A DNA stretch of 64,000 bases, taken from assembly GCA_022823665.1 (NCBI GenBank), contig JAJEHN010000017.1, positions 137,655 to 201,654 on the forward strand, written 5' to 3'. The notes below the pieces were generated by a model. It did no database searches. It saw only the letters and a list, made by a program, of their open reading frames with translations, and was not told the origin of the DNA. Both the position numbers and the translations under genes were made by a program. The first letter of the stretch is position 1; each line of letters opens with the position of its first letter. Shown in pieces: positions 19,132 through 32,920 of the stretch. The DNA comes from Thermoanaerobaculia bacterium. GTDB lineage: Bacteria > Acidobacteriota > Thermoanaerobaculia > Multivoradales > Multivoraceae.

Positions 19132-20808
19132 ATGATTTCCATCTCCAACCTCGCCAAGAGCTTCGGCGAGCAGACCCTGTTCGAGGGCGCGACCGTCCGC
19201 TTCGCCAAGGGCGAGCGGTACGGCATCGTGGGCTCGAACGGATCGGGGAAGTCGACCCTCCTGCGCATCCTGAGCGACGAGGAACCCGCTAGCGAGGGCT
19301 CGATCTCCATCCCCAGACGTTGCCGGCTCGGCGTGCTGAAGCAGGACCACTTCGAGTACGAGGAAGTGCCCATCCTCGACGTCGTCATGATGGGCAACGC
19401 CGAGCTCTGGGACGCGATGGTCGAGAAGGACCGCCTGCTCGAGCGTGCAGACGAGCACTTCGACGGCGACCGCTACGCCGAACTCGAGGAGGTCGTCATG
19501 CGCTGGGACGGCTACTCCCTGGAGTCGCGCGCGGCCGAGATCCTGGAGGGACTGGGAATCGACACGGAGGTCCACCGGGAGCCGCTGTCGATCCTCTCCG
19601 GCGGCTTCAAGCTCCGTGTGCTGCTGGCCCAGACGCTGGCCGCCGCCCCGGACGTCCTGCTGCTCGACGAGCCGACGAACCACCTCGACATCCTGTCGAT
19701 CCGCTGGCTCGAGAAGTTCCTGACCGACTTCAAGGGAGTCGTCGTCGTCGTCTCCCACGACCACCGCTTCCTCGACAACGTCTGCACCCGGATCCTCGAC
19801 ATCGACTACGAGACCCTGACCGTCTATCCCGGCGCCTACTCCAACTTCGAGCAGAAGAAGGTCGAGGAGCGCGCCCGCCGGGAGGCCGAGATCGCGCAAC
19901 GCCAGCAGGAGATCGACCACCACCAGAAGTTCGTCGACCGCTTCCGCTACAAGGCCAGCAAGGCCCGCCAGGCCCAGAGCCGCGTGAAGCTGATCAACCG
20001 GATGACGATCGAGCCGCTGCCGCAGAGCTCGCGCCGCTACCCGCTGTTCCGCTTCGACTCACGGCGTCCGTCGGGAAAGCGCGTACTGACGCTCGAGGGC
20101 ATCTCGAAGAGCTACGGCGACAACCAGGTGCTCGACGACGTCTCGCTCGAAGTGGGCCGCGGCGAACGGGTGGCGGTGATCGGGCCGAACGGCATCGGCA
20201 AGTCGACCCTGCTCAAGATCGCGCTCGGCGAGGTCCGGGCCGACGCCGGAGAGATCGACTGGGGGTACGAGACCCACCCCGGCTACTTCGCCCAGGACCA
20301 TCGCCAGCAGTTGCTCGACAGGGACGGCGCCGAGCGAAAGACGGTCGAGAGCTGGCTCTGGGAGTGCTGCCCGGGCGAGCCGATCGGCTTCGTCCGCGGC
20401 CAGCTCGGCGCCGTCCTCTTCACGAAGGACGAGGCGATCAAGCGGATCGGCAGCCTCTCCGGCGGCGAGGCCGCGCGCCTCCTCTTCTGCCGCCACGTCG
20501 TCCTCAAGCCGAACGTACTCGTGCTGGACGAGCCCACCAACCACCTCGACCTGGAGGCGATCGAGGCCCTGATCGAGGGGCTGTCCGCCTACGAGGGCAC
20601 GCTGCTCCTCGTCTCCCACGACCGCTGGTTCGTGAGCCGCCTGGCGACCCGGATCATCGAGATCTCGGACCAGGGCGTGAACGACTTCCTCGGCAGCTAC
20701 GACGAATACCTGGAGCGCCTGGGCGACGACCACCTCGACCGGTCGGCCGCGCTCCAGCGGGCCAGGCAGGAGAAGAGGGACAAGAAGGCGGCGGCGCGGG
20801 CCGGGTAG
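19132..20808 (+). CDS. ABC-F family ATPase (YbiT-like)
   Basis: 558-residue soluble protein with two ABC domains and no membrane segments. Domain 1: Walker A GSNGSGKST, signature LSGGFKLRVLLAQ, Walker B LLLDEPTNHLD. A charged linker follows (RRYPLFRFDSRRPSGKR). Domain 2: GPNGIGKST, LSGGEAARLL, VLDEPTNHLD. ABC-F proteins act on the ribosome. The LSGGFKLR variant is typical of the YbiT group. The start is set at ATG 19132, where the domain begins; an upstream in-frame ATG at 19081 would add 17 unconserved residues. Confidence 0.92.
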   Translation: MISISNLAKSFGEQTLFEGATVRFAKGERYGIVGSNGSGKSTLLRILSDEEPASEGSISIPRRCRLGVLKQDHFEYEEVPILDVVMMGNAELWDAMVEKDRLLERADEHFDGDRYAELEEVVMRWDGYSLESRAAEILEGLGIDTEVHREPLSILSGGFKLRVLLAQTLAAAPDVLLLDEPTNHLDILSIRWLEKFLTDFKGVVVVVSHDHRFLDNVCTRILDIDYETLTVYPGAYSNFEQKKVEERARREAEIAQRQQEIDHHQKFVDRFRYKASKARQAQSRVKLINRMTIEPLPQSSRRYPLFRFDSRRPSGKRVLTLEGISKSYGDNQVLDDVSLEVGRGERVAVIGPNGIGKSTLLKIALGEVRADAGEIDWGYETHPGYFAQDHRQQLLDRDGAERKTVESWLWECCPGEPIGFVRGQLGAVLFTKDEAIKRIGSLSGGEAARLLFCRHVVLKPNVLVLDEPTNHLDLEAIEALIEGLSAYEGTLLLVSHDRWFVSRLATRIIEISDQGVNDFLGSYDEYLERLGDDHLDRSAALQRARQEKRDKKAAARAG

Positions 20809-20819
20809 ACCCGCGATTC

Positions 20820-20845
20820 GTCGGTGCGCCGGCCTTCTGGCCGGC
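20820..20845 (+). repeat. Palindromic repeat flanking metH, 3' copy
   Basis: 26-base element: GTCGGTGC followed by a GCCGGCC/GGCCGGC-type hairpin. An inverted copy with one mismatch lies at 24418-24443, on the other side of metH. Here it falls between the ABC-F gene and metH, which are convergent. Confidence 0.7.
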
Positions 20846-20881
20846 TTCTTCCGCGGGCAGCCGTCGTGCGAACCGCTCCCT

Positions 20882-24361
<3,480 letters not shown>

Positions 24362-24417
24362 TTCGTTCGTTTCCGCGGCTGGTCGTTCAGCCGAGAGGGG
24401 ACGCTAGCAGCGGAGGT

Positions 24418-24443
24418 GCCGGCCGGAAGGCCGGCGCACCGAC
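24418..24443 (-). repeat. Palindromic repeat flanking metH, 5' copy
   Basis: Inverted copy (25 of 26 bases the same by eye) of the element at 20820-20845. It lies in the short gap between the VanZ-like gene and metH, so metH is bracketed by an inverted repeat pair. Confidence 0.7.
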
Positions 24444-24448
24444 AATCC

Positions 24449-24814
24449 TTACCGCGGCAGTCGGGGCCAGAGCCTGGTGGCGAGCAGGGCGCCGACGGCA
24501 ACGCCCACGGCGTCGGCGACCAGGTCCATCCATTCGCCCGACCGGTAGCCGAGCAGCATCTGGGCGATCTCGATCGCGCCGCCATAGGCGACGGCGCCGG
24601 CCGCCGCGGCGACCACGCCGCGTATCCGCCCCGCGCGCGCCGCCTGGCCGCACCAGACCCAGGCGAGGAGGGCGAACAGCACGCCGTGAGCGACCCAGTC
24701 CCAGGGCGCCTCCGCCGCCACCCGGGGCGCGTCGCCCAGAAGCAGGGCCAGAAGGCGCACCACGCTCCGCTCGAGGGGCTCCGCGAACAGCGGCGCCGGC
24801 AGCAGGAGAAACAA
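24449..24814 (-). CDS. VanZ-like membrane protein
   Basis: About 121 residues or slightly longer. Three hydrophobic segments and VanZ-type positions are visible: HGVLFALLAWVW, then GAIEIAQMLLGYRSGEWMD (E-x-x-Q...R...D) and a final AVGVAVGALLATRLW. VanZ proteins are small integral membrane proteins of unclear biochemical role, some linked to teicoplanin resistance. The frame stays open upstream through another hydrophobic segment (LLSVGVAGAIALF) but shows no ATG or GTG there, so the true start may be the TTG at 24814 or a non-standard codon further up near the sat-cysC stop. Confidence 0.6.
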   Translation of the reverse strand: MFLLLPAPLFAEPLERSVVRLLALLLGDAPRVAAEAPWDWVAHGVLFALLAWVWCGQAARAGRIRGVVAAAAGAVAYGGAIEIAQMLLGYRSGEWMDLVADAVGVAVGALLATRLWPRLPR

Positions 24815-24881
24815 CGCGATCGCGCCGGCGACGCCGACCGAGAGCAGCCGCCAGGTGGGCGCGAGGCGCCGCCGGGGGGCG

Positions 24882-26606
24882 TCAGCGCGGTCCGACGAAC
24901 CCCTCCTTCTCCAGGTGAAGGATGACCTGCTGGGCGGCCTCCTCGGCCGTGATGTCCGTGGTGTCGATGACCATGTCCGGATTCTCAGGCACCTCGTACG
25001 GATCCGAGATGCCGGTGAACGCGTCGATCAGTCCCGCCCGGGCCTTCGCGTAGAGGCCCTTCACGTCGCGCTCCTCGCAGACGTCGAGCGGCGTCGCCAC
25101 GTGAACCAGCATGAACCCGCCTCCGGCCTCGATCATCTCCCGCACATCCTGACGCACGTTCTCGTACGGCGCGATCGGAGCGCAGATGGCGATGCCGCCG
25201 TTCTTCGTGATCTCCGAAGCGACGAAGCCGATGCGGCGGATGTTGATGTCCCGGTGCTCCCTGGAGAACCCCAGCTCGGACGACAGGTTCGTCCGCACGA
25301 TGTCGCCGTCGAGCAGGGTCACGGGCCGGCCCCCGGCCTCCAGGAACTTGACCAGCAGCACGTTGGCGATCGTCGACTTGCCGGCGCCCGAAAGCCCGGT
25401 GAAGAAGACGGTGAAGCCCTGGCTGCTGCGCGCGGGGTGGCTGCGGCGCAGCTCCCGGGCCACCTCCGGGAACGTGAACCACTCCGGGATCGGCAGGCCC
25501 CGGCGCAGCCGGCGGCGGAGGTCGCTGCCCGAGATCGACAGCGTCCGCTCCCCCTCCTTCACGTTGTCGACCGGTTCGTACGAGTCCCGATCCTCCACGT
25601 AGACCATCATCCGGAAAGGGACCATCTTCACGCCGAGCTCCGCCTCGTGCTCGACCATCAGTTCCTGGGCGTCGTACGGGCCGTAGAAGGGCTTGCCCTG
25701 CGAGTCCTGGCCCGGTCCAGCGTGGTCGCGGCCGACGATCAGGTGGGTGCATCCGTAGTTCCTGCGGATCAGGGCGTGCCAGAGCGCCTCGCGCGGACCG
25801 GCCATCCGCATCGCGAGAGGCAGCAAGGCCAGCTCGGCGGTGTGGCGCGGATAGTGGCTCAGGACCTTGCGGTAGCAACGAACGCGCGTGTAGTGATCGA
25901 GGTCTCCCGGCTTCGTCATGCCGACGACCGGGTGGATCAGCAGGTTCGCCTCCAGGTCCCGGGCCGCCCGCAGGGTCAGCTCGAAGTGCGCCCGGTGCAT
26001 CGGGTTGCGGGTCTGGAAGGCGATCGCCGTCTTCCAGCCGAGTTGCGCGAAGCGTCGCCGCAACTGTTCAGGCGTCTTGCGCAGTCCGGGGAAGTCGTAG
26101 TGCCGCGGCGGCTGGACCCCTTCGATCCTGCCGCCCACGGACACGGTGTTCGTCCGCTGGTAGAGATGGGCAACGCCGGGATGAGCCTGGTCGAGGGTTC
26201 CGTAGACGAGCTCCGCTTCCTTGCGCCGGTCGTGCTCCCAGACGTCGTCCACCGTGAGCACCGCCAGCGCCAGCCCCTCCAGGTCGCGCAGAGCCAGCTT
26301 CGATCCCGCTTCCAGCCCGTCGGCCGCCTCAGGCGTGACGTCGAGGGTGATCGGAATCGGCCACAGCGCCCCGGAAGGAAGGCGCATCGTCTCGCAGACG
26401 CTGTCGAACGCGGCCCGGTTCATGAACCCGTCGAGCGGCGCGAATCCGCCGCACATCAGCAGCTCCAGATCGCAGATCTGGCGCGGCGTCAGGGTCCAGG
26501 AAGGCCACTCGCGCGATCCCTCCCGCAGTTCGTTCAGGCGTTCCGGCGCGGCGATCAGCGGCCGCGGCGTGCCGCCGCGCCGCGCCAGTTGCGGCTCGGT
26601 CATCAT
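24882..26606 (-). CDS. Bifunctional sulfate adenylyltransferase / APS kinase
   Basis: 574 residues. The N-terminal ATP sulfurylase (to about 390) has the catalytic QTRNPMHRAHF and GRDHAG motifs. The C-terminal APS kinase has the P-loop FFTGLSGAGKST, then DGDIVRTNLSSELGFS and the Lys/Ala substrate region ICAPIAPY. It converts sulfate to APS and PAPS. The fused order Sat-CysC is usual for PAPS production, and no sulfite reductase genes are nearby, so use for sulfonation is as likely as assimilation. A minus-strand extended -10 (TGCTAGAGT) lies about 50 bases upstream, and GGAG precedes the ATG pair. Confidence 0.95.
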   Translation of the reverse strand: MMTEPQLARRGGTPRPLIAAPERLNELREGSREWPSWTLTPRQICDLELLMCGGFAPLDGFMNRAAFDSVCETMRLPSGALWPIPITLDVTPEAADGLEAGSKLALRDLEGLALAVLTVDDVWEHDRRKEAELVYGTLDQAHPGVAHLYQRTNTVSVGGRIEGVQPPRHYDFPGLRKTPEQLRRRFAQLGWKTAIAFQTRNPMHRAHFELTLRAARDLEANLLIHPVVGMTKPGDLDHYTRVRCYRKVLSHYPRHTAELALLPLAMRMAGPREALWHALIRRNYGCTHLIVGRDHAGPGQDSQGKPFYGPYDAQELMVEHEAELGVKMVPFRMMVYVEDRDSYEPVDNVKEGERTLSISGSDLRRRLRRGLPIPEWFTFPEVARELRRSHPARSSQGFTVFFTGLSGAGKSTIANVLLVKFLEAGGRPVTLLDGDIVRTNLSSELGFSREHRDINIRRIGFVASEITKNGGIAICAPIAPYENVRQDVREMIEAGGGFMLVHVATPLDVCEERDVKGLYAKARAGLIDAFTGISDPYEVPENPDMVIDTTDITAEEAAQQVILHLEKEGFVGPR

Positions 26607-26723
26607 CTGCTCCGTCGACGTCGTCGTAGTGCGGCCCAGCAGCGCCCGGCCGGGCCGGGCACTCTAGCAGCCCGCTAAGGTTCCGTCCTTACCAGCCGAA
26701 CGGATCGGCCCCGGGGAGCAACC

Positions 26724-28274
26724 ATGGTCTGGGAGCGGGAGATCGAGGAACTGAGGCGGCGCCGCGAGTTCGCCCGGCAGATGGGCGGCGAAGCCGGCAT
26801 CGCGGAGCAGCACCGCCGCGGCAAGCTGACCATCCGGGAGCGTCTGGACGTGTTCACCGACGAGGGCTCGTTCCAGGAGATCGGCGAACTCGCCGGCGTG
26901 GCCAGCTACGACGGCAACGAGCTCCAGGACGTCCGGCCCTCGAACCGGGTCATCGGCCTCGCGCGACTCAACGGCCGCCGGGCCGTGCTGAACGGCGGCG
27001 ACTTCACCGTCCGCGGCGGCGCCTCCGACGCGTCGATCGGCGACAAGAGCGGCCACGCCCAGAAGCTGGCGCTGGGCTGGCGCCTGCCCTACGTGCGCCT
27101 CCTCGACTCGACCGGCGGCAGCGTGAAGACCTTCGAGAAGATCGGACGCACCTACATCCCGACCAACCCCGCCACCCCGGGCATCGAGGACCTGCTCTGC
27201 AGGGTGCCGGTGGTCGCCGCGGTGCTCGGTTCGGTGGCCGGGCTGCCGGCGGTGGAGGCCTGCCTCGCCCACTTCAACGTGATGGTCCGGGGCACGAGCC
27301 AGGTGTTCCCGGGGGGCCCCCCGGTCGTCAAGGCCGCGCTCGGCATCGACATCACGAAGGAGGATCTCGGCGACGAGCGCACCCAGGTGTTCGGCAGCGG
27401 CGTGATCGACAACCTCGCCGACTCCGAGGAAGAGGCGTTCGCGATGCTCAAGCAGTTCCTGAGCTACCTGCCGGACAGCGTCTGGCAGATGCCGCCCCGG
27501 GGCGACACCCACGACGACCCGGCGCGCCGCGAGCCGTCGCTGCTGTCCACCATCCCGCGCGAGAAGAACAAGGCCTACGACCCGAGAGCAATCCTCGACG
27601 CGGTGCTCGACCGCGACTCGTTCTTCGAGATCACGCCGCACTACGGACGCTCCCGCATCGTCGGACTCGCCCGCGTCAACGGCTATCCGGTCGGCACGAT
27701 GATCAACAACCCGAGCCATCTCGGCGGCTCGATGAGCGTCGCCGCGGGCACCAAGGTGATCCGCTTCCTGCAGCTCTGCGACACCTTCCACCTGCCGATG
27801 GTGTACTTCGCCGACGAGCCCGGCTTCATGGTCGGCCCGGAGCAGCAGCGCCAGGGCATCGTCCGCGCCGGCGCCAAGATGCTCTGCGCGACGCTTCGAA
27901 CCCGCGTGCCGTGGCTCACGATCGTCATCCGGCAGCTCTACGGCGTCGCCGGCCAGTGCCACGATCGCCCGAGCGGCATGTTCCGGCGCGTGGCCTGGCC
28001 GTCCGGCCACTGGGGGTCCATGCACATCTCCGGCGGCGTGACCGCCGCCTACCGGCGCATCATCCGGGAGTCCGACGACCCCGCCGCCAAGCAGAAGGAG
28101 ATCGAGGACCGCCTCGAGGCCCTGGCGTCGCCGTTCCGCACCGCCGAGGCCTTCAACATCGAGGAGATCATCGATCCCCGCGAGAGCCGGCCGATGGTCT
28201 GCGACTTCATCGACACCGCCCAGGCGGTTCTGGAGACCCAGCTCGGACCGAGCCCGACGCCGTACATGCCGTAG
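26724..28274 (+). CDS. Acyl-CoA carboxylase, carboxyltransferase (beta) subunit
   Basis: 516-residue two-half carboxyltransferase of the propionyl/methylcrotonyl/acyl-CoA carboxylase type. Halves of the crotonase fold are visible with RGKLTIRERLDVFTDEGSF, LDSTGGSVKTFEKIG and an oxyanion Gly pair near GVAGQCHDRPSGMF. It transfers CO2 from carboxybiotin to an acyl-CoA. The biotin carboxylase and carrier subunits are not in the window, so the substrate cannot be assigned. Start ATG 26724 has GGGGAG seven bases upstream. It is divergent from sat-cysC. Confidence 0.9.
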   Translation: MVWEREIEELRRRREFARQMGGEAGIAEQHRRGKLTIRERLDVFTDEGSFQEIGELAGVASYDGNELQDVRPSNRVIGLARLNGRRAVLNGGDFTVRGGASDASIGDKSGHAQKLALGWRLPYVRLLDSTGGSVKTFEKIGRTYIPTNPATPGIEDLLCRVPVVAAVLGSVAGLPAVEACLAHFNVMVRGTSQVFPGGPPVVKAALGIDITKEDLGDERTQVFGSGVIDNLADSEEEAFAMLKQFLSYLPDSVWQMPPRGDTHDDPARREPSLLSTIPREKNKAYDPRAILDAVLDRDSFFEITPHYGRSRIVGLARVNGYPVGTMINNPSHLGGSMSVAAGTKVIRFLQLCDTFHLPMVYFADEPGFMVGPEQQRQGIVRAGAKMLCATLRTRVPWLTIVIRQLYGVAGQCHDRPSGMFRRVAWPSGHWGSMHISGGVTAAYRRIIRESDDPAAKQKEIEDRLEALASPFRTAEAFNIEEIIDPRESRPMVCDFIDTAQAVLETQLGPSPTPYMP

Positions 28275-28280
28275 CCGGCC

Positions 28281-29831
28281 TCAGACGTCGGGATGCCGCA
28301 GGTGCCAGTCGGTGGCCTGCTCGTAGGCGTGGGCGAGACGGCAGAGCGTCGGCTCGCTCAGGTCGCGGCCGACGAGCTGCAGGCTGTGGGGCGCTCCCGC
28401 GGCCGAGAAGCCGCAGGGCAGGGAGATCGTCGGCGTGCCGGCGAAGTCGGCGGGCACGGTGAAGAGCTGGATGCTGCCGAGCGGCGGATCGAAGGTCGCG
28501 GCGAACGACTCCAGGGCCTCGGTGAACGCCCCGACCGTGTCGTAGCCCATCGCGTCCGTCATCGGCAGCGCGGCCACGTTGGACGGGCAGACCAGCGCGT
28601 CGACCGTCGACAGCATCGCCTCGAAGCGCTCGCTGAACGCCTCGCGCCGTTCGGTCGCCTCGGCGTACGCCTCGTCGCTCACCTGTGAGCCGAAGGCCAG
28701 GAACTCGCCGAAGTACGGCCCGTAGTCGGCGGCGCGGCTGGGGTAGGTCGCGGCATGCGCCCGGACGGCCTCGTAGGAGCAGAGGGGCCACCAGTCGCCG
28801 AAGGGCGCCGCCGGCATCTCGACCTCCGTGACCTCGGCGCCCAGGCCGGCCAGCACCCGCAACGCCTCCTCCACCGCGGCGGCCACCACCGGGTCGACGC
28901 CCTCCGATGCGTACCGCCGGTCGAAGCCGAGCCGCATCCCGGCGATGTCGCCGTCGAGCGCGGGCAGGATGGACGGCGCCGCCGCGTCGAGCGCCGTCGA
29001 GTCGTTCGCGTCGACGCCGGCGATCGCTTCGAGCATGATCGCCGCATCGGCGACGGTCCGCGTCATCGGCCCGATGTGGTCGAGCGAGCCCGCGAGTTCG
29101 AGCACGCCATGGCGGCTGACCCGCCCCCAGGTCGGCTTCAGCCCGACGATCCCGCACTGGGCCGACGGAAAGCGGATCGATCCGCCGGTGTCCGAGCCGA
29201 GCGACCCGAAGCAGAGGCCCGCCGCCGTCGCCACGCCCGAGCCGCTCGACGAAACGCCCGTCCACAGGCCTTCGTCCCAGGGGTTGACGGGGATGTCGAA
29301 GTCCGGGTGGTAGGCGCCCATCGCGCCTTCGGTCAGGCTGAGCTTGCCGAGCAGCACCGCACCGGCGTCGTGGAGCCTGGAGACGACGGTCGCGTCGTAG
29401 TCCGGAACGAAGTCGGCCAGGACCGAGAGGGCGCCCATCGTGCGCACGCCCTTCGTGTAGCAGAGGTCCTTGACGGCGATGGGGACCCCGTGCAGCGGCC
29501 CCCGGTAGCGCCCGCCCTCGATCTCCGACTCGGCCGCCCGGGCCGCGGCCAGCGCCTGGTCGGCCATCACGGTGGCGTAGCTCCTGAGCCGTCCGTCGAC
29601 GGCCGCGATCCGGCCGAGCATCGTCTCGGTCAGCGCGACCGGCGAGAGTTCGCGGGCCTCGATCAGGCGCGCGACGTCGCGCAGGCTCTTGTAGTGGATC
29701 GGTACATCACCCATCGAACTTCCTTCCAGCGGCGTTCCGGCGGGCCGCTCGTCCGCGGCGCAGGATCCGAACAACGGCACGGCCGCGCCCGTCCCGATCA
29801 GCCCGAGGGCCCTGCGGCGCGTCAACCGCAT
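28281..29831 (-). CDS. Amidase-signature enzyme with Tat lipoprotein signal
   Basis: 516 residues. The N-terminus has a twin-Arg motif ([12 protein letters not shown]) and a lipobox ending LFGSC, so it is probably exported folded and lipid-anchored. The amidase-signature core is complete: Lys in [10 protein letters not shown], cis-Ser in [10 protein letters not shown] and catalytic Ser in [13 protein letters not shown] (Ser-cisSer-Lys triad). It hydrolyses an amide of unknown identity in the periplasm. It is not GatA, since no gatB/C is near and it is exported. The ATG overlaps the gmd end by 10 bases; it is the last gene of the operon. Confidence 0.9.
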   Translation of the reverse strand: MRLTRRRALGLIGTGAAVPLFGSCAADERPAGTPLEGSSMGDVPIHYKSLRDVARLIEARELSPVALTETMLGRIAAVDGRLRSYATVMADQALAAARAAESEIEGGRYRGPLHGVPIAVKDLCYTKGVRTMGALSVLADFVPDYDATVVSRLHDAGAVLLGKLSLTEGAMGAYHPDFDIPVNPWDEGLWTGVSSSGSGVATAAGLCFGSLGSDTGGSIRFPSAQCGIVGLKPTWGRVSRHGVLELAGSLDHIGPMTRTVADAAIMLEAIAGVDANDSTALDAAAPSILPALDGDIAGMRLGFDRRYASEGVDPVVAAAVEEALRVLAGLGAEVTEVEMPAAPFGDWWPLCSYEAVRAHAATYPSRAADYGPYFGEFLAFGSQVSDEAYAEATERREAFSERFEAMLSTVDALVCPSNVAALPMTDAMGYDTVGAFTEALESFAATFDPPLGSIQLFTVPADFAGTPTISLPCGFSAAGAPHSLQLVGRDLSEPTLCRLAHAYEQATDWHLRHPDV

Positions 29832-30874
29832 CCGAGGGCTTCGAGATCCGCGTCGACCATCATCTCGACCAGTTGGCGAAAAGCGACACGCGGACGCCAG
29901 CCGAGACGCTCCCGGGCCAGACTCGCGTCGCCGCGCAGCGTCGGGACCTCGGCCTTGCGGAAGTGCCGGGAATCGACCGTGACCAGCACCCGGCCATCCT
30001 CCGCCACGCCCTGCTCCTCCACGCCCTCGCCACGCCAGGCGAGCGGCATCCCGGCGCGCGCGAAGGCGATCTCGCAGAACTCGCGGACGCTGTGGGTCTC
30101 GCCGGTGGCGATGACGTAGTCCTCGGCGGCTTCGGCCCGCAGCATCAGGCGCATCGCCTCCACGTAGTCACCGGCGAAGCCCCAGTCGCGGCGCGAGTCC
30201 AGGTTGCCCAACGCCACGCCTTCCTGCAGGCCCGCCCGAATCCGGGCCGCCGCCAGCGTGATCTTCCGCGTGACGAAGCTCTCGCCCCGCCGCGGCGACT
30301 CGTGATTGAACAGGATTCCGTTCACGGCGAACAGGCCATAGGCCTCGCGGTAGTTCCGGGTGATGTGGAAGCCGTAGGCCTTCGCCGCCGCGTACGGGCT
30401 GCGCGGGTAGAAGCGCGTCGTCTCGCGCTGCGGCGACTCCTCCACCAGGCCGTAGATCTCGGATGAGGACGCCTGGTAGAAGCGCGCCTCCGGCGCCTGC
30501 CGACGGGCCGCTTCGAGCAGGTGCAGAACGCCCAGGCCGGTGACCTCGCTGGTGGCCCCCGGCAACTCGAACGAGACCTGGACGTGGGACTGCGCGCCGA
30601 GGTTGTAGATCTCGTGGGGCCGCACCTCGGCGACGGCGCGGTGCAGGGACGAGGCGTCGGTGAGATCGCCGGCGATCAGGCGGAGCCGCCGTCCCGAGCC
30701 GCCGCGGCCGTCCAGCAGGTGGTCGATCCGCCCGGTGCCGCCGCTCCGCGCCACCGGCCGCACCAGCCCCCAGACGTCCGAGCCCTCCTCGAGCAACTGC
30801 TCTGCGAGATACGAACCGTCCTGGCCGGTCACGCCGGTGATGAGAGCCCGCCGCGCGGCGGTGTCCCCGCTCAA
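29822..30874 (-). CDS. gmd: GDP-mannose 4,6-dehydratase
   Basis: 350-residue SDR enzyme that makes GDP-4-keto-6-deoxymannose for deoxyhexoses of LPS or capsule. It has the NADP-binding [17 protein letters not shown], then [11 protein letters not shown], the active-site Ser/Thr region QASSSEIYG and YxxxK as [10 protein letters not shown], and the [14 protein letters not shown] signature. The start is a TTG (30872-30874) overlapping the ribBA stop (TTGA); no ATG lies upstream in frame before the catalytic fold. No fucose synthase or rmd reductase is next to it. Confidence 0.95.
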   Translation of the reverse strand: MSGDTAARRALITGVTGQDGSYLAEQLLEEGSDVWGLVRPVARSGGTGRIDHLLDGRGGSGRRLRLIAGDLTDASSLHRAVAEVRPHEIYNLGAQSHVQVSFELPGATSEVTGLGVLHLLEAARRQAPEARFYQASSSEIYGLVEESPQRETTRFYPRSPYAAAKAYGFHITRNYREAYGLFAVNGILFNHESPRRGESFVTRKITLAAARIRAGLQEGVALGNLDSRRDWGFAGDYVEAMRLMLRAEAAEDYVIATGETHSVREFCEIAFARAGMPLAWRGEGVEEQGVAEDGRVLVTVDSRHFRKAEVPTLRGDASLARERLGWRPRVAFRQLVEMMVDADLEALGCG

Positions 30875-32103
30875 ACCAGCTTCAGCAGGTGGCCCATCTT
30901 GTCCCGCTTGACCCGGAGATAGTCGCGGTTCGATTCGGTCGCCTCGATCTCGATCGGCACGCGTTCGACGATCTCCAGGCCGTAGCCGGAGAGGGCGATG
31001 TACTTGTGCGGGTTGTTCGTCATCAGCCGCATCCGGCGAACGCCGATGTCGCGGAGAATCTGCGCTCCGATGCCGTAGTTGCGGAGGTCGGCCTTGAACC
31101 CGAGCTTGTGGTTGGCCTCGACGGTGTCGTGCCCCTCGTCCTGCAGATCGTAGGCGCGCAGCTTGTTGAACAGGCCGATGCCCCGGCCCTCCTGCAGCAG
31201 GTAGAGCACGACGCCCTCTCCTTCCTCGGCGATCGTGGCGAGGGCATGGTGCAACTGGAGGCCGCAGTCGCAGCGCTCGGAGTGGAAGACGTCGCCCGTC
31301 AGGCACTGGCTGTGGACGCGCACCAGGATGTCCTTGTCCGGCTTCGGCTCGCCCATCACCAGAGCGACATGCTCCTCGCCGGTGAGTTCGGCGTGGTAGG
31401 CGAAAGCCTTCATCGGACCGTAGACCGTCGGCATGGTCGGAGAGGCGATCAGCCTGACCAGGCTCTCGTGCTTCAGCCGGTAACGGATCAGGTCCGACAC
31501 CGTGATCATCGGCAGCTTGTGCAGGCGGCTGTACTCGACGAGGTCCGGCACGCGGGCCATCGTCCCGTCCTCGTTCATGATCTCGCAGATCACGCCCGCC
31601 GGCGCCAGCCCCGCCAGCGAAGCCAGGTCGACCGAAGCCTCCGTCTGCCCCGCTCGCTTCAGCACGCCGCCGCGCTTGGCGCGAAGCGGGAAGACATGAC
31701 CCGGCCGCAACAGATCCCGCGGCTGGGTGGCGGGGTCGATCGCGGTGGCGATCGTCGCCGCCCGGTCGGCCGCGGAGATGCCGGTCGTGACCTTGCCGCG
31801 GGCCTCGATGGACACCGTGAACGCGGTCTCGAAGGGCGCCGTGTTGTCCCGGACCATCAGCGGCAGGTCGAGTTCGTCGCAGCGGTCCTCGGTCATCGCC
31901 AGGCAGATCAGGCCACGGCCGTGAGTCGCCATGAAGTTGATCGCGTCGGCGGTCACCTTCTCGGCCGCGATCGCCAGATCGCCCTCGTTCTCCCGATCCT
32001 CGTCGTCGACGATGATCACCTGCCCGCCGTCGCGGAAGACCTCGACCGCTTCCTCGATCGGCGCGAAGAGGGACGGCTCCCGTTCCCGGCTGTGTTTCGT
32101 CAT
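30871..32103 (-). CDS. ribBA: Bifunctional DHBP synthase / GTP cyclohydrolase II
   Basis: 410 residues covering two early riboflavin steps. The RibB half (1-205) has the acidic metal loop [12 protein letters not shown] and the His region [16 protein letters not shown]. The RibA half has the zinc ligands C...CxC in [18 protein letters not shown], plus EGRGIGL and [10 protein letters not shown]. Both active sites look complete. It is inside the nadK-ribBA-gmd operon, 9 bases after nadK. No FMN riboswitch is seen upstream. Confidence 0.97.
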   Translation of the reverse strand: MTKHSREREPSLFAPIEEAVEVFRDGGQVIIVDDEDRENEGDLAIAAEKVTADAINFMATHGRGLICLAMTEDRCDELDLPLMVRDNTAPFETAFTVSIEARGKVTTGISAADRAATIATAIDPATQPRDLLRPGHVFPLRAKRGGVLKRAGQTEASVDLASLAGLAPAGVICEIMNEDGTMARVPDLVEYSRLHKLPMITVSDLIRYRLKHESLVRLIASPTMPTVYGPMKAFAYHAELTGEEHVALVMGEPKPDKDILVRVHSQCLTGDVFHSERCDCGLQLHHALATIAEEGEGVVLYLLQEGRGIGLFNKLRAYDLQDEGHDTVEANHKLGFKADLRNYGIGAQILRDIGVRRMRLMTNNPHKYIALSGYGLEIVERVPIEIEATESNRDYLRVKRDKMGHLLKLV

Positions 32104-32112
32104 GTCCCGATT

Positions 32113-32916
32113 CTATTCGCCCCAGCGGAGCTTGCTGCGCAGGGCGTCGTAGTGGGTCTGGCCGTCGACCCTGGCGAGCAGGGCCTTCGACTCCGAGGCG
32201 GTCACGACCACCCGGTCGCCGCCATGGAGCCGGGCCCCCTCCTGGCCGTCCAGCGTGAGGTAGACCTCCTCGTCCAGGCTGCCCAGGGTCATTGCGATCG
32301 TGCTCCGCTCCGGCACCACGATCGGCCGCATCGACAGGGTGTGGGGAGAAATCGGCGTCAGCAGCGCGACCGGCAGCGTCGGGTAGAGGATCGGCCCGCC
32401 GGCCGACAGGCTGTACGCCGTCGATCCGGTCGGCGTCGAGACGATCAGGCCGTCCGCCCGGTAGCGGGCCACCGGCTCGCCGTCGATCTCCACCGCCAGG
32501 TCGATCATCCGCGCCAGGGCGCTCTTGTGCACGACCGCGTCGTTGAGCGCGCGGTAGCGCTCCGTGCCGCCCGCCGCGTGACGCAACTCGACGTCCAGGA
32601 GCAGTCTCTCTTCGACCTCGAACCGTCCCTCGAGGATCGCCCCCAGGTTCGCGTACAGCCGGTCGAGACCGATCTCGGCCAGGTAGCCGAGGCTGCCGAG
32701 GTTGACCCCCACGATCGGCACGCCGGGCCGGCTGCGCGCCACCGAGAGGAGCGTGCCGTCGCCGCCGAGGACGACGATCAGCCCCAGATCCTTTGCGTCG
32801 ACGTCGCCCGGCGTCACGCCGCGCTCGCGAAGCCAGCTCTCCACATCGGCGGCGGTGGCGGCCGCCCGCCCGCTGTCCGGCTTGGCAACGACCGCGACTT
32901 CCTGGATCCTGGTCAC
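32113..32916 (-). CDS. nadK: NAD kinase
   Basis: 267-residue ATP-NAD kinase that makes NADP. Motifs: [13 protein letters not shown] (GGDGT), the NE/D motif LNDAVVHKS, and the glycine-rich [16 protein letters not shown], followed by the typical PRIVVP-type RPIVVPE. GTG start (32914-32916). It sits 4 bases after tlyA, a tlyA-nadK order common in many bacteria. Confidence 0.97.
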   Translation of the reverse strand: MTRIQEVAVVAKPDSGRAAATAADVESWLRERGVTPGDVDAKDLGLIVVLGGDGTLLSVARSRPGVPIVGVNLGSLGYLAEIGLDRLYANLGAILEGRFEVEERLLLDVELRHAAGGTERYRALNDAVVHKSALARMIDLAVEIDGEPVARYRADGLIVSTPTGSTAYSLSAGGPILYPTLPVALLTPISPHTLSMRPIVVPERSTIAMTLGSLDEEVYLTLDGQEGARLHGGDRVVVTASESKALLARVDGQTHYDALRSKLRWGE

Positions 32917-32920
32917 GATC

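Noticed and set aside
24362..24448. Cobalamin riboswitch for metH
   Set aside because: The gap is under 90 bases and mostly filled by the palindromic repeat; no B12-box.
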